Below, piece after piece: positions 18,221 through 28,800 of a DNA stretch of 64,000 nt. Each line of letters begins with the position of its first letter. The first letter of the stretch is position 1. The DNA is from Kluyvera ascorbata_C (lineage in GTDB: Bacteria > Pseudomonadota > Gammaproteobacteria > Enterobacterales > Enterobacteriaceae). The DNA lies in NCBI RefSeq assembly GCF_044197065.1, contig NZ_JBIQOI010000009.1, forward strand, positions 1-64,000, given 5' to 3'. Made by a program: the position numbers and the translations under genes. The notes beneath the pieces are model-generated. The model was not told the DNA's origin. It searched no databases and saw only the letters and a list, made by a program, of their open reading frames with translations.

Positions 18221-18598
18221 TCATCCGTTTTGTTGTTCTGCATCAACCACCGGAATGCGCCAGAGGAAAACCAACAATCCACACAGAATCGCCAGCAGCA
18301 GCAGCCGTACCCACAGCATATTGACCAGCCACAGCGAAACGCCAAAGGTCAGTAAAATCACGATAATCGCCCGTGGTTTAGCCCCCGGCGGCATAGCTTT
18401 ATAGCGCTGCCAGTGGCGTAAATAGCCGCCAAACCAGGAACGATACAGCAGCCAGTGATGAAAGCGTGGCGAAGAGCGCGCAAAACACCAAGCGGCGAGC
18501 AGAATAAACGGCGTCGTCGGCAGCAGCGGCAATACCACGCCAATGGTGCCAAGGACTACCGCCAACCAGCCAATAATGATTAAAATAGTACGCTGCAT
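18221..18598 (-). CDS. ybaN: Inner membrane protein YbaN, DUF454 family
   Basis: This 125-residue inner membrane protein has hydrophobic segments near residues 3-35 and 75-110, with the family motif LPLLPTTPFILLAAWCFARSS. The function is unknown; DUF454 proteins are widespread in proteobacteria. The start at MQRTILIII is chosen from E. coli length. It is divergent from priC and precedes apt, as in E. coli. Confidence 0.93.
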   Translation of the reverse strand: MQRTILIIIGWLAVVLGTIGVVLPLLPTTPFILLAAWCFARSSPRFHHWLLYRSWFGGYLRHWQRYKAMPPGAKPRAIIVILLTFGVSLWLVNMLWVRLLLLAILCGLLVFLWRIPVVDAEQQNG

Positions 18599-18665
18599 AA
18601 TGCGAATCGTTATCAAATGGGTCTGCTACTCTAGCATAGCCGATAACCATCAAGGGGAGAATCCG

Positions 18666-19193
18666 GTGAAAACGGCGCAGCTTTTACAAACGCTGGAACA
18701 ACAGCTTGCCCGGCTTCAGACGCGCATTGCGCCGCTTGCCGCGCATGCCACGCTGAGCGCGCGCTTTGACCGCCAGCTCTTCCAGACGCGCAGTACGAAA
18801 ATGCAGGCCTATCTCGATGAAGCACACGTTCATCTTGAAGAACTCAAACACGCCGTTGAGCAACAGCAATTGCCGCAGGTGGCCTGGCTTGCTGAGCGGC
18901 TGGCGGCGCAGATTGAAGCGATCAGCCGCGAGAGCGAGGCCTGGTCGCTACGCGTCTGGGATAGCCCTTCGCCCGGACTGCGTCGCTGGCAGCGTAAGCG
19001 GCTGGAAACACAGGATTTTGAACGTCGTCTGCTGGAAATGAAGCAGCAGCGTCAACAGCAGTATCTGCAGGCGACGACGCTTGAAGACCAGCAGCGTCTG
19101 GCCCGCGAAATCACCGCCTTTGATGGCCGCCTCAGCCGCTGCCGCCAGGCGCTGGAAGATATTGAACGCATACTGGCGCGCATGACGCGCTGA
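18666..19193 (+). CDS. priC: Primosomal replication protein N''
   Basis: PriC reloads DnaB helicase at stalled forks with single-stranded gaps. The reading frame starts with GTG (VKTAQLLQTLEQQ), preceded by AAGGGGAGAAT, and gives 175 residues as in E. coli. The sequence is helical and rich in Gln and Arg, with the conserved WSLRVWDSPSPGLRRWQRKR segment. It is followed 12 bases later by ybaM. Confidence 0.95.
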   Translation: MKTAQLLQTLEQQLARLQTRIAPLAAHATLSARFDRQLFQTRSTKMQAYLDEAHVHLEELKHAVEQQQLPQVAWLAERLAAQIEAISRESEAWSLRVWDSPSPGLRRWQRKRLETQDFERRLLEMKQQRQQQYLQATTLEDQQRLAREITAFDGRLSRCRQALEDIERILARMTR

Positions 19194-19205
19194 CAAGGAG
19201 AAGCT

Positions 19206-19364
19206 ATGTCACTGGAAAGCGCCCCGGATGATGTCAAACTGGCGGTGGATCTGATTGAGCTGCTGGAGAGCAATGAAATTGCGCCGGAAATTGTGCTGAG
19301 CGCGCTGGAGATGGTGCGCAAAGATTACATCAACAAGTTAAAAAACGTGGAAGATGACGCGTAG
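19206..19364 (+). CDS. ybaM: Small protein YbaM (DUF2496)
   Basis: A 52-residue ORF, MSLESAPDDVKLAVDLIELL and onward, with an AAGGAGAAGCT ribosome binding site. It matches E. coli YbaM in position (directly after priC), length and N-terminal sequence. Its function is unknown. Probably co-transcribed with priC. Confidence 0.92.
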   Translation: MSLESAPDDVKLAVDLIELLESNEIAPEIVLSALEMVRKDYINKLKNVEDDA

Positions 19365-19446
19365 AGCGTCAAATCATCGGCAGCATCACCGTCATCGCCT
19401 GTGGCACATTCTTCACCTCGCTCAGGAAACCCGATGACGGAACATC

Positions 19447-20382
19447 ATGAATATCTATTCGGCAACGCCACACGACGCCATTTTTAAGCAGTTTTTACGC
19501 CATAAAGCGATAGCGAGGGATTTCTTACAGGCTCACCTTCCTGGTGAACTGCTGGCACAGTGCAAACTTGAAACGCTGCAGCTGGCCTCTGGCAGCTTTG
19601 TCGAAGAAAATCTGCGCGCCAGCTATTCCGATATCCTCTACTCGCTGCAAACTCGCGATGGACCCGGCTATATCTATGTGCTGATTGAGCATCAAAGCAC
19701 ACCGGATAAACTGATGCCCTTTCGTCTGATGCGCTATACGCTCTCTGCCATACAGCAGCATCTCGACGCAGGCCACAGCACGCTACCGTTAATCATTCCG
19801 ATGCTGTTTTATCACGGCAGCGTCAGCCCCTGGCCATACCGTATGAACTGGCTTGAATTGTTCGACAACGCCGCGCTGGCGCACCGCCTGTACACAGAGG
19901 ACTTTCCTCTCGTTGACATCACCGTGATGCCCGATAGCGAGATCATGGCTCACCAGCGCATGGCCATGCTGGAGCTGCTGTTTAAGCATATTCGCCAGCG
20001 TGACCTGGCTTCTTTGCAAGAACAACTGGGGGCTTTGCTGATAGAGAATTGGCTCACGCCGTCACAGCCCGAGGCGCTGCTCACCTATATGCTACAAGCG
20101 GGTAGTACATCTCATCCGGAAGCGTTACTCTGCACATTGGCGCAATATTCACCACAGCATAAGGAGCAGCTGATGACCATCGCCGAATGGTTGGCCGAAG
20201 AGGGACGAAAGAAAGGCATTGTTCAGGGATTAGAACAAGGAATAGAGCAAGGAGAAGCACTGGGGCGTCGCGATGAAGCGCAAAAAATTGCGCTGAATAT
20301 GCTCAACGCCGGGCTGACTGCCACGTTAGTTCAGCAGCTTACCGGGTTAAGCGAAGACGACCTGGCGGCAAAAACGGAATAA
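19447..20382 (+). CDS. Rpn family recombination-promoting nuclease
   Basis: This 311-residue protein of the Rpn/YhgA-like family (PF04754-type, PD-(D/E)XK fold) belongs with E. coli RpnA-RpnE, which are DNA endonucleases that raise RecA-independent recombination. It starts TPHDAIFKQFLRHKAIARDF. The catalytic-core region YSDILYSL...YIYVLIEHQS lies near residues 58-82. The C-terminus holds the typical Gly/Gln repeats KGIVQGLEQGIEQGEALGRR. It is absent from this place in E. coli K-12, so it is an insertion between ybaM and mscK. The ribosome binding site is weak (CGGAAC). Confidence 0.9.
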   Translation: MNIYSATPHDAIFKQFLRHKAIARDFLQAHLPGELLAQCKLETLQLASGSFVEENLRASYSDILYSLQTRDGPGYIYVLIEHQSTPDKLMPFRLMRYTLSAIQQHLDAGHSTLPLIIPMLFYHGSVSPWPYRMNWLELFDNAALAHRLYTEDFPLVDITVMPDSEIMAHQRMAMLELLFKHIRQRDLASLQEQLGALLIENWLTPSQPEALLTYMLQAGSTSHPEALLCTLAQYSPQHKEQLMTIAEWLAEEGRKKGIVQGLEQGIEQGEALGRRDEAQKIALNMLNAGLTATLVQQLTGLSEDDLAAKTE

Positions 20383-20386
20383 ATAA

Positions 20387-20404
20387 GGGCGGCTTTCGCC
20401 GCCC
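20387..20404. terminator. Bidirectional hairpin between rpn gene and mscK
   Basis: GGGCGGC and GCCGCCC pair around a TTTC loop in the 31-base gap between the two converging genes. It probably ends transcripts from both sides, though T-tracts are short. Confidence 0.7.
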
Positions 20405-20413
20405 TCTTCAGTC

Positions 20414-23400
20414 TTAATCCACAACCAGATCCTGGCCATCGGTTTTACCGTCACGCTTCACTTCCGTCACCACATCCCCCTTCTCATTGTGCAGATGCAC
20501 TTCGAGCTGGTTGAAGGCGATATTGATGTCGTTTTCGCGGCACAGACGATCGATAGTGCGGTTCAGTTCATCCACGGTATAGCTACGGTCACGCAGCTCA
20601 CGCACGTACAGGCGCAGTTCGTGATCCAGCGTGCTGGCGCCAAACGTGGTGAAGAAGACCGACGGTTCCGGGTCATGCATCACTTTCGGGTGGCTGGTCG
20701 CTGCCTGCAGCAGCACTTTTTTCACCTTATCGAGGTCGGAGCCATAGGCCACGCCAAGGCGAATCACAACGCGTGTCGTGGTATCGCTCAGTGACCAGTT
20801 GATCAGGCGCTCGGTCACAAACGCTTTGTTCGGGATAATGACCTCTTTACGGTCAAAGTCGGTAATAGTGGTCGCACGGATACGAATCTTGCTGACCGTC
20901 CCCGAGAAGGTACCAATGGTCACCGTATCGCCAATACGCACCGGGCGTTCGAACAGAATAATCAGGCCAGAAACGAAGTTCCCGAAGATTTCCTGTAAAC
21001 CAAAACCCAGACCGACCGACAGCGCGGCGGCGAGCCACTGCAATTTATCCCACGATACCCCGAGCGAACCAAACACGGTCATCGCACCCACGGCGATAAT
21101 CGCGTAGTTCAGAATCGTGGTAATCGCGTACGAAGCCCCCTGGCGCATATTGAGCCGTGAAAGCACCAGCACTTCCAGCAGACCCGGTAAGTTGCGAATC
21201 AGCGCCCAGGCCACCATCGAAGCGATAATGGCAAACAGCAGGCTGCCCATGGTGACATCTTTCACCACGCTGGCGCCCGCTTCGGTGCCGTTGTAGTGCC
21301 AGAGCGTAATGCTATCGAGGTAGCTGAACACGGTAATTAAGTCAGACCAGATAGCCCAGAACATCACGCCAAACAGCGCCACCATCACCAGCATGGTAAT
21401 GCGCAGCGTTTGCTGGTTGATTTGCTCCAGCGCAATCGTCGGTTCTTCCTGCGGTTCGGCCCCTTCAGCCCCCTCTTTCACCAGATTCTGGCGGCGAGCA
21501 ACCGCGCGACGATAGGCAATACGGCGCGCCGCGACGCTCAGACCGCGCAGCACCGTCTGGTACAGCAGGTTCCAGAAAATAACCAGATAAACGGTTTCAA
21601 TCCAGCGGCCAGAGAGACGCAGCGTGGTGTAGAAATACCCCGTTGCGGTCAGCACCATCAGGCCGAGCGGCACCAGCGACAACACCGTCACCGTGAGCAG
21701 ACGCAAGCTGTGTGACTCTTTATCGCGCCAGCTTTCACGGCACATCGGCCACGTCAGCACGGCAATAACCAACAAATTGAGCAGGATAACGAACTGCCCC
21801 AGCACATCATCCATCAGGTTAAGCGGAGAGAGTTCAGACACCACAGACCAGAAGTGTAGCGGCAGCAGCGCGAGGCTAATACGCACGATCTGTCGACGCC
21901 AATGGCTGGTCAGCTGTTCCGGCATATTAAAGTGGCGCACGGCCACGCCGTTTTTCTCCAGCACTTTCCAGCACAAGCCAAATACCAGCCAGAAGATAGC
22001 CAGTTTTTTGCTGAAGGCCCACAGCAGCGCGCTGATGTTAAGCTGCATGGTCAGCAGGATCAGGCCAATCGCCAGAATGACCAGCACCACCGGAAGCGCG
22101 CGGATGAGATCGATGAGAATGGCTTTCGGCGTATGCAGCTGACTGTCGTTACGCAGATTGCCGACCTGATCGCCGAGCTTGTCCTGGTAGTTACGCAACC
22201 ACTGGAGCCGCCAGCGAATCAGCCCGGCAATCAGCAGCAGCGGAAGCCCCGCGAGGAAGGCAATAAACACTGCCGGCCACGCTTTCTCCCAGTTCACGGT
22301 GATTTTCATCGACTTGAACTGGTTTTTGAGCGCTTCCGGGAAAGATTTAATCCAATCCCAGTCCATTGGCTTGTTGCTGTTTACCCAGAAAATTTGCTGG
22401 GTCAGAATCGATTTCAGGCTTTTGGAGACGCTCATCAACTGCTGCTGGTTAATCTGCAGGTTGATAGCCATCATCAGCTGGTTACCCAGCTGTTTGTTAA
22501 TCAGATCCAGCATTTCGCGGCGCGCGTCGACGATTTGCAGCAGCGCATCGTGCACTTCGCTGTCGACTTCACTGCTATGCCCCTCTTCCAGCTTGGCGAC
22601 AAAATCGTCGCTCTGGAACAGGGTATCGCGCTGCTGGTTAATCTCGAACTGCTCAAGGCGCAGGTCGGCGATGCGGGTGGTCATATCCTCCAGTTCATCC
22701 GCAGACGGTAGCGTCTGCTGCTGCTGATAAAGAATACGCGACAACAGCAGGCTGCCCTTCAGCACCGCAATCTGCTCTTTGACGTTACGCTCAGACTGCA
22801 GCGCGCGGTCAAGCCAGGTTTTCACCCTGATATTCTGTTGCACCAGTTGGTTACCGCTTTCCGTTGCGGTAATCAGTTTCTGGCTCAACTGATGGTTAAT
22901 TTCGAGCTCCTGCTTCACCAGCGGGTTACCCTGAATGCGGGCAGTCTCTTCCGGGGAAGCGTTCTCGGCGGCGGTTTTTTCCGACAGCATCAGGCGCTTA
23001 CTGTTGACCGCTTCCTGCAACAGCTGAAGCTGATGCTCAAGCCGGGTGCTGTAGGCCGTCACGTAGTCGCGCTGCTTCTGCAGTGAGTCCTGCAATACGG
23101 TGTTGCCGGCCAGGCTCTTACGCTGAAGCTCTATCTCAGCGTCAAGCAGCGTTTTTTGCACCTGCAGCATGGTCTGCTGGGTAGGACGCAGACCGTCGCC
23201 GACGGTACTGGCATTCAGGCTGTTACGCACCTGTAGCAATTGCTGAGAGGCAGAGTTCATCGCGTTTTGCACGCGCTCAGGCTGGGTTTGCAGGGAGACG
23301 AGCTGGCTGTTATAGGTGGCCAAGTCGTTTTGCGCATTCTGTAAATCGTCCACCGCCTGCGACACGCGGGCTTCAAGCTGGCGCAGCGAAAGCGTGCTCA

Positions 23401-23764
23401 GCGTTTTACGCGTCTCATCATCGTTATCAACATCGCTGATATCATTCAGGTTGTCGGTGGCCTGGCGCAGCTTAATGGGCGCCTGTTCAATCTGTTTTTG
23501 TAGTTGAGTGCTTTCAGCCTTAACGCTGTCGATTTTATCGAGCAGCTGCAGCGTTTCCGTCAGATCCTGCTGAACCAGCTTCTCCTGAGGGGTCAGGTCT
23601 TTTTTATTGTTCAGCGCGTTAAGCTGATCCTGAACGTCTGTACGGTCAGGAATATCGGTGCCGTTCAGCGCGCGGGCTTGAACCGCGGCGATAGACAGCA
23701 CAAAACAGACAGCAATAATGAGGAATGCAGAGATCGTGGCCCGAGGGCGGATGTTATGCAGCAT
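20414..23764 (-). CDS. mscK: Mechanosensitive channel MscK (KefA)
   Basis: MscK is a large potassium-dependent mechanosensitive channel of the inner membrane. Starting at MLHNIRPRATIS it is 1116 residues (E. coli 1120); an in-frame ORF extends 32 codons upstream but is unlike the family. Residues 1-36 are a signal peptide ending at VQA. Residues 40-480 form a Gln-rich, coiled-coil periplasmic domain. Several membrane segments follow. The C-terminal MscS core has the pore-lining GVSWDKLQWLAAALSVGLGF near residue 920, followed by GLQEIFGNFVSGL. It is downstream of acrR in the same direction. Confidence 0.96.
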   Translation of the reverse strand: MLHNIRPRATISAFLIIAVCFVLSIAAVQARALNGTDIPDRTDVQDQLNALNNKKDLTPQEKLVQQDLTETLQLLDKIDSVKAESTQLQKQIEQAPIKLRQATDNLNDISDVDNDDETRKTLSTLSLRQLEARVSQAVDDLQNAQNDLATYNSQLVSLQTQPERVQNAMNSASQQLLQVRNSLNASTVGDGLRPTQQTMLQVQKTLLDAEIELQRKSLAGNTVLQDSLQKQRDYVTAYSTRLEHQLQLLQEAVNSKRLMLSEKTAAENASPEETARIQGNPLVKQELEINHQLSQKLITATESGNQLVQQNIRVKTWLDRALQSERNVKEQIAVLKGSLLLSRILYQQQQTLPSADELEDMTTRIADLRLEQFEINQQRDTLFQSDDFVAKLEEGHSSEVDSEVHDALLQIVDARREMLDLINKQLGNQLMMAINLQINQQQLMSVSKSLKSILTQQIFWVNSNKPMDWDWIKSFPEALKNQFKSMKITVNWEKAWPAVFIAFLAGLPLLLIAGLIRWRLQWLRNYQDKLGDQVGNLRNDSQLHTPKAILIDLIRALPVVLVILAIGLILLTMQLNISALLWAFSKKLAIFWLVFGLCWKVLEKNGVAVRHFNMPEQLTSHWRRQIVRISLALLPLHFWSVVSELSPLNLMDDVLGQFVILLNLLVIAVLTWPMCRESWRDKESHSLRLLTVTVLSLVPLGLMVLTATGYFYTTLRLSGRWIETVYLVIFWNLLYQTVLRGLSVAARRIAYRRAVARRQNLVKEGAEGAEPQEEPTIALEQINQQTLRITMLVMVALFGVMFWAIWSDLITVFSYLDSITLWHYNGTEAGASVVKDVTMGSLLFAIIASMVAWALIRNLPGLLEVLVLSRLNMRQGASYAITTILNYAIIAVGAMTVFGSLGVSWDKLQWLAAALSVGLGFGLQEIFGNFVSGLIILFERPVRIGDTVTIGTFSGTVSKIRIRATTITDFDRKEVIIPNKAFVTERLINWSLSDTTTRVVIRLGVAYGSDLDKVKKVLLQAATSHPKVMHDPEPSVFFTTFGASTLDHELRLYVRELRDRSYTVDELNRTIDRLCRENDINIAFNQLEVHLHNEKGDVVTEVKRDGKTDGQDLVVD

Positions 23765-23866
23765 AATCTTAACATGTGTGGTGGCTAAAGCCGGCGGCGT
23801 GCCGGAGATAAATACCTGCGCAGAATAGCACTTCTGGCAACAGGCGAATAGCCGGAGCAACCAGGA

Positions 23867-24535
23867 TTATTCCTGGTAATCCTTAGAGGAAGGGAGGTCT
23901 TTTTCGCCGCGTAACGTTGGGCAAAATTGGTACATCTCAAGCAGAATAGCCACGTAGGACTCCGCCTCGGCCCGCAGGTCGAAAGAGTTCGGCGCAAACA
24001 ACCAGTTTTCCATTAGCCCCGAGATATAGCTGCGGGTTAAGATTGCCGCCCGGCGGCTTAACAAATTTGCCGGTAAAACTTTCGCTGTGACACAGTCATT
24101 TAACGTCTGTTCAATTCTATCGTAACTTTCTAAACATAAATTACGCTGGGCCTGTTGCACTACAGCCATTTCACCGACAAACTCACATTTGTGAAAAATG
24201 ATTTCCATCATCAATCGTCGGCGCTCTTCGATAACTGTGGCAACTAGAATGTAAACGAGGATTTCTCTCAAAACTGAGAGTGGATCACCGGGGAATTTTG
24301 CCCGATACTCAATTTCAAGATCGCCAATGCTGGACTCTGATAAGGCCCAGATTTCATTAAAGAGATCCGACTTATCCTTAAAATGCCAGTAAATTGCGCC
24401 GCGCGTCACCCCCGCCGCTTTTGCAATCTCGGCGAGTGAGGTGGATGATACCCCCTGCTGTGAGAACAACCGTAGGGCGACATCCAGTATGTGCTGACGC
24501 GTAGCCAGCGCTTCTTCTTTGGTTTTTCGTGCCAT
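23867..24535 (-). CDS. acrR: Transcriptional repressor AcrR, TetR family
   Basis: AcrR is the local repressor of acrAB and releases DNA when it binds drugs. It is 222 residues (E. coli 215; the C-terminus differs). The N-terminal helix-turn-helix SLAEIAKAAGVTRGAIYWHF spans residues 33-52. It is divergent from acrA over a shared operator that includes its own promoter region. Confidence 0.96.
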   Translation of the reverse strand: MARKTKEEALATRQHILDVALRLFSQQGVSSTSLAEIAKAAGVTRGAIYWHFKDKSDLFNEIWALSESSIGDLEIEYRAKFPGDPLSVLREILVYILVATVIEERRRLMMEIIFHKCEFVGEMAVVQQAQRNLCLESYDRIEQTLNDCVTAKVLPANLLSRRAAILTRSYISGLMENWLFAPNSFDLRAEAESYVAILLEMYQFCPTLRGEKDLPSSKDYQE

Positions 24536-24563
24536 AGGTCGGTGAATTTGCAGGGGTTAGATT

Positions 24564-24587
24564 TACATACATTTATGAATGTATGTA
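24564..24587. promoter_or_regulatory. AcrR operator, acrR/acrA intergenic
   Basis: A 24-base inverted repeat with arms TACATACATT and AATGTATGTA around a TATG centre. It is the known AcrR binding palindrome and lies between the divergent acrR and acrA genes. Confidence 0.92.
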
Positions 24588-24677
24588 CCATAGTATGACG
24601 ATAATACAAACGCAGCAATGGGTTTGTGGACGCTTGTTCCATTGATCAATTTGAAATCGGACACTCGAGGTTTACAT

Positions 24678-25874
24678 ATGAACAAAAACAGAGGGTTAAC
24701 GCCTCTGGCGGTCGTTCTGATGCTCTCAGGCAGCTTAGCGCTAACAGGATGTGACGACAAACCAGCTCAGCAAGGAGCACAACACATGCCAGAAGTTGGC
24801 GTGGTGACGCTCAAATCTGAACCTCTTGTAATCACGACGGAACTGCCAGGCCGCACCAACGCCTATCGTGTCGCAGAAGTTCGCCCGCAGGTCAGCGGGA
24901 TTATTCTGAAGCGCAACTTTATCGAAGGTGGCGACATCAAGGCGGGTGAGTCGCTTTATCAGATTGATCCGGCAACCTATCAAGCCTCTTACGAAAGCGC
25001 GAAAGGCGACTTAGCGAAAGCGGAAGCGGCTGCCAATATCGCCAAACTGACCGTGAATCGTTACTCCAAACTGCTGGGTACTCAGTACATCAGCCGTCAG
25101 GATTACGATACTGCCGTTGCGGATGCACAGCAGGCTAACGCTGCCGTTCTGGCCGCAAAAGCTGCCGTTGAAACCGCGCGAATCAACCTGGCCTACACCA
25201 AAGTGACCTCGCCTATCAGCGGGCGCATTGGTAAATCTGCGGTCACCGAAGGGGCGCTGGTCCAAAACGGTCAAGCGACCGCACTGGCTACCGTTCAGCA
25301 GCTCGACCCTATCTATGTTGATGTGACCCAGTCCAGCAATGATTTCCTGCGTCTGAAGCAGGAACTGGCTGACGGCAAACTGAAACAGGAAAACGGTAAA
25401 GCGAAAGTGGATCTGGTCACCAACGACGGTATCAAGTACCCGCAGAGCGGGACATTAGAATTCTCTGATGTCACCGTTGACCAGACCACCGGTTCTATCA
25501 CGCTGCGCGCCATCTTCCCTAACCCTGACCATTCTCTGCTGCCGGGCATGTTTGTTCGCGCACGTCTGGAAGAAGGGACCAACCCAACCGCGCTGCTGGT
25601 TCCTCAGCAGGGTGTGACCCGTACGCCGCGTGGCGATGCGAGCGCAATGGTTGTGGGTGAAGGCGATAAAGTCGAAGTTCGTCAGATCGTTGCAAGTCAG
25701 GCGATTGGTGACAAGTGGCTGGTGACAGATGGTTTGAAAGACGGCGATCGCGTGATTATTAGCGGTCTGCAAAAAGTGAAACCGGGCGTGCAGGTTAAAG
25801 CCCAGGAAGTCACTTCTGACGATAAACAGCAAGCTGCCGCTGGCGCCGCTCAGTCAGAACAAACCAAGTCTTAA
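24678..25874 (+). CDS. acrA: Multidrug efflux periplasmic adaptor AcrA
   Basis: AcrA joins the AcrB pump to the TolC channel. The start MNKNRGLTPLAVV gives 398 residues (E. coli 397). It has a lipoprotein signal with lipobox LALTGC (Cys near residue 25). Lipoyl, alpha-hairpin and beta-barrel domains follow in RND-adaptor order, with RTNAYRVAEVRPQVSGII near 50-70. The acrB gene begins 22 bases downstream in the same operon. Confidence 0.98.
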   Translation: MNKNRGLTPLAVVLMLSGSLALTGCDDKPAQQGAQHMPEVGVVTLKSEPLVITTELPGRTNAYRVAEVRPQVSGIILKRNFIEGGDIKAGESLYQIDPATYQASYESAKGDLAKAEAAANIAKLTVNRYSKLLGTQYISRQDYDTAVADAQQANAAVLAAKAAVETARINLAYTKVTSPISGRIGKSAVTEGALVQNGQATALATVQQLDPIYVDVTQSSNDFLRLKQELADGKLKQENGKAKVDLVTNDGIKYPQSGTLEFSDVTVDQTTGSITLRAIFPNPDHSLLPGMFVRARLEEGTNPTALLVPQQGVTRTPRGDASAMVVGEGDKVEVRQIVASQAIGDKWLVTDGLKDGDRVIISGLQKVKPGVQVKAQEVTSDDKQQAAAGAAQSEQTKS

Positions 25875-25896
25875 CTTAAACAGGAGCCGTTAAGAC

Positions 25897-28800
25897 ATGC
25901 CTAATTTCTTTATCGATCGCCCCATATTTGCATGGGTGATCGCCATTATTATCATGCTGGCTGGGGGGCTATCGATCCTCAAATTGCCGGTAGCGCAATA
26001 TCCGACGATTGCGCCGCCTGCGATTTCGATCACGGCCATGTACCCCGGTGCTGACGCCGAAACGGTGCAGAACACAGTAACTCAGGTTATCGAACAGAAC
26101 ATGAACGGTATCGATCACCTGATGTACATGTCCTCCAACGGCGACTCCACCGGTACCGCAACCATTACCCTGACCTTCGAATCCGGTACCGATCCGGACA
26201 TCGCTCAGGTACAGGTACAGAACAAGCTCGCGCTGGCGACGCCGCTTCTGCCGCAGGAAGTTCAGCAGCAGGGTATCAGCGTTGAAAAAGCCTCCAGCAG
26301 CTTCCTGATGGTTGTTGGTGTAATCAACACCAACGGCACCATGAACCAGGACGATATTTCGGACTACGTGGCGGCCAACATGAAGGACGCCATCAGCCGT
26401 ACAAGCGGCGTGGGCGACGTTCAGCTGTTCGGTTCCCAGTACGCTATGCGTATCTGGATGGACCCGAACAAACTGAACAACTTCCAGTTGACGCCGGTTG
26501 ATGTGATCAGCGCCCTGAAAGCACAGAACGCCCAGGTAGCGGCAGGTCAGTTAGGTGGTACGCCGCCTGTACCTGGCCAGCAGCTGAACGCTTCTATCGT
26601 GGCACAGACCCGTCTGACGAATACCGAAGAGTTTGGCAACATTCTGCTGAAGGTTAACCAGGACGGTTCGCAGGTTCGCCTGCGCGACGTGGCGAAGATT
26701 GAACTCGGCGGCGAAAGCTATGACGTAGTGGCGAAGTTTAACGGTCAGCCGGCTTCCGGTCTGGGTATTAAACTGGCAACCGGCGCAAACGCCCTGGACA
26801 CCGCGAATGCTATTCGCGCTGAATTGGCGAAAATGGAGCCGTTCTTCCCGTCAGGCCTGAAAATCGTTTACCCATACGACACCACGCCGTTCGTTAAGAT
26901 CTCGATTCATGAAGTGGTGAAAACGCTGGTCGAAGCGATCATCCTGGTGTTCCTGGTCATGTACCTGTTCCTGCAGAACTTCCGCGCGACGTTGATTCCA
27001 ACGATCGCGGTGCCGGTGGTACTGCTCGGGACCTTTGCGGTACTTGCCGCGTTTGGCTTCTCGATAAACACCCTAACGATGTTCGGGATGGTGCTCGCCA
27101 TCGGCCTTCTGGTGGATGACGCCATCGTGGTGGTCGAGAACGTCGAGCGTGTGATGGCCGAAGAGGGGCTACCGCCGAAAGAAGCCACGCGTAAGTCCAT
27201 GGGCCAGATTCAGGGCGCACTGGTCGGTATCGCGATGGTACTGTCAGCGGTATTTATCCCGATGGCCTTCTTTGGTGGTTCTACCGGGGCAATTTATCGT
27301 CAGTTCTCCATCACCATCGTTTCCGCGATGGCGCTATCGGTACTGGTAGCATTGATCCTGACGCCGGCACTATGCGCCACCATGCTGAAGCCAATCGCCA
27401 AAGGCAGCCACGGTTCTACCAAAGGCTTCTTCGGCTGGTTCAACAACATGTTCGAGAAGAGCACGCACCATTACACCGATAGCGTAGGCAACATTCTGCG
27501 CAGCACCGGTCGTTATCTGCTGCTGTATCTGATCATCGTTGTGGGCATGGCATACCTGTTCGTACGTCTGCCAAGCTCCTTCTTACCGGACGAAGACCAG
27601 GGCGTATTCCTGAGCATGGCGCAGCTGCCTGCTGGTGCGACCCAGGAACGTACGCAGAAAGTGCTGGATGAGATGACCAACTACTATCTCACCAAAGAGA
27701 AGAACAACGTTGAATCCGTCTTTGCCGTAAACGGCTTCGGCTTCGCGGGTCGCGGCCAGAACACCGGTATCGCCTTCGTGTCGCTGAAAGACTGGAGTGA
27801 ACGTCCGGGTGCGGAAAACAAAGTTGAAGCGATTACCGGCCGTGCGATGGGCTACTTCTCGACGATTAAAGATGCGATGGTGTTCGCCTTTAACCTGCCA
27901 GCTATCGTGGAACTGGGTACCGCTACCGGCTTCGACTTCCAGCTGATCGACCAGGCGGGTCTGGGCCACGAAAAACTGACCCAGGCGCGTAACCAACTGT
28001 TCGGGATGATCGCCCAGCACCCTGACGTGCTGACCGGTGTGCGTCCTAACGGTCTGGAAGATACGCCGCAGTTCAAAGTTGATATCGACCAGGAAAAAGC
28101 GCAGGCGCTGGGTGTTTCCATCAGCGACATCAACACCACGCTGGGTTCCGCCTGGGGTGGTAGCTACGTCAACGACTTCATCGACCGCGGTCGTGTGAAG
28201 AAGGTGTACCTGATGTCCGAAGCGAAATACCGTATGCTGCCGGAAGATATCGGCAAATGGTACGTCCGCGGTAGCGATGGTCAGATGGTACCGTTCTCCG
28301 CATTCTCTACCTCACGTTGGGAATACGGTTCACCGCGTCTGGAACGTTACAACGGTTTGCCATCCATGGAAATCCTGGGTCAGGCAGCTGAAGGTAAGAG
28401 TACCGGTGAAGCCATGAACCTGATGGAAGAACTGGCGGGCAAACTGCCTGCGGGTATCGGCTACGACTGGACGGGCATGTCCTACCAGGAACGTCTGTCC
28501 GGTAACCAGGCCCCTGCCCTGTACGCCATCTCGCTGATTGTCGTCTTCCTGTGTCTGGCAGCGCTGTATGAGAGCTGGTCTATTCCGTTCTCGGTCATGC
28601 TGGTGGTGCCACTGGGGGTTGTTGGTGCGCTGCTGGCGGCAACGCTTCGCGGGTTAACGAACGACGTGTACTTCCAGGTGGGCCTGTTGACCACCATTGG
28701 CCTGTCGGCGAAGAACGCGATATTAATCGTTGAATTCGCCAAAGACCTGATGGACAAAGAAGGCAAAGGGCTGATTGAAGCGACGCTGGAAGCCGTACGT

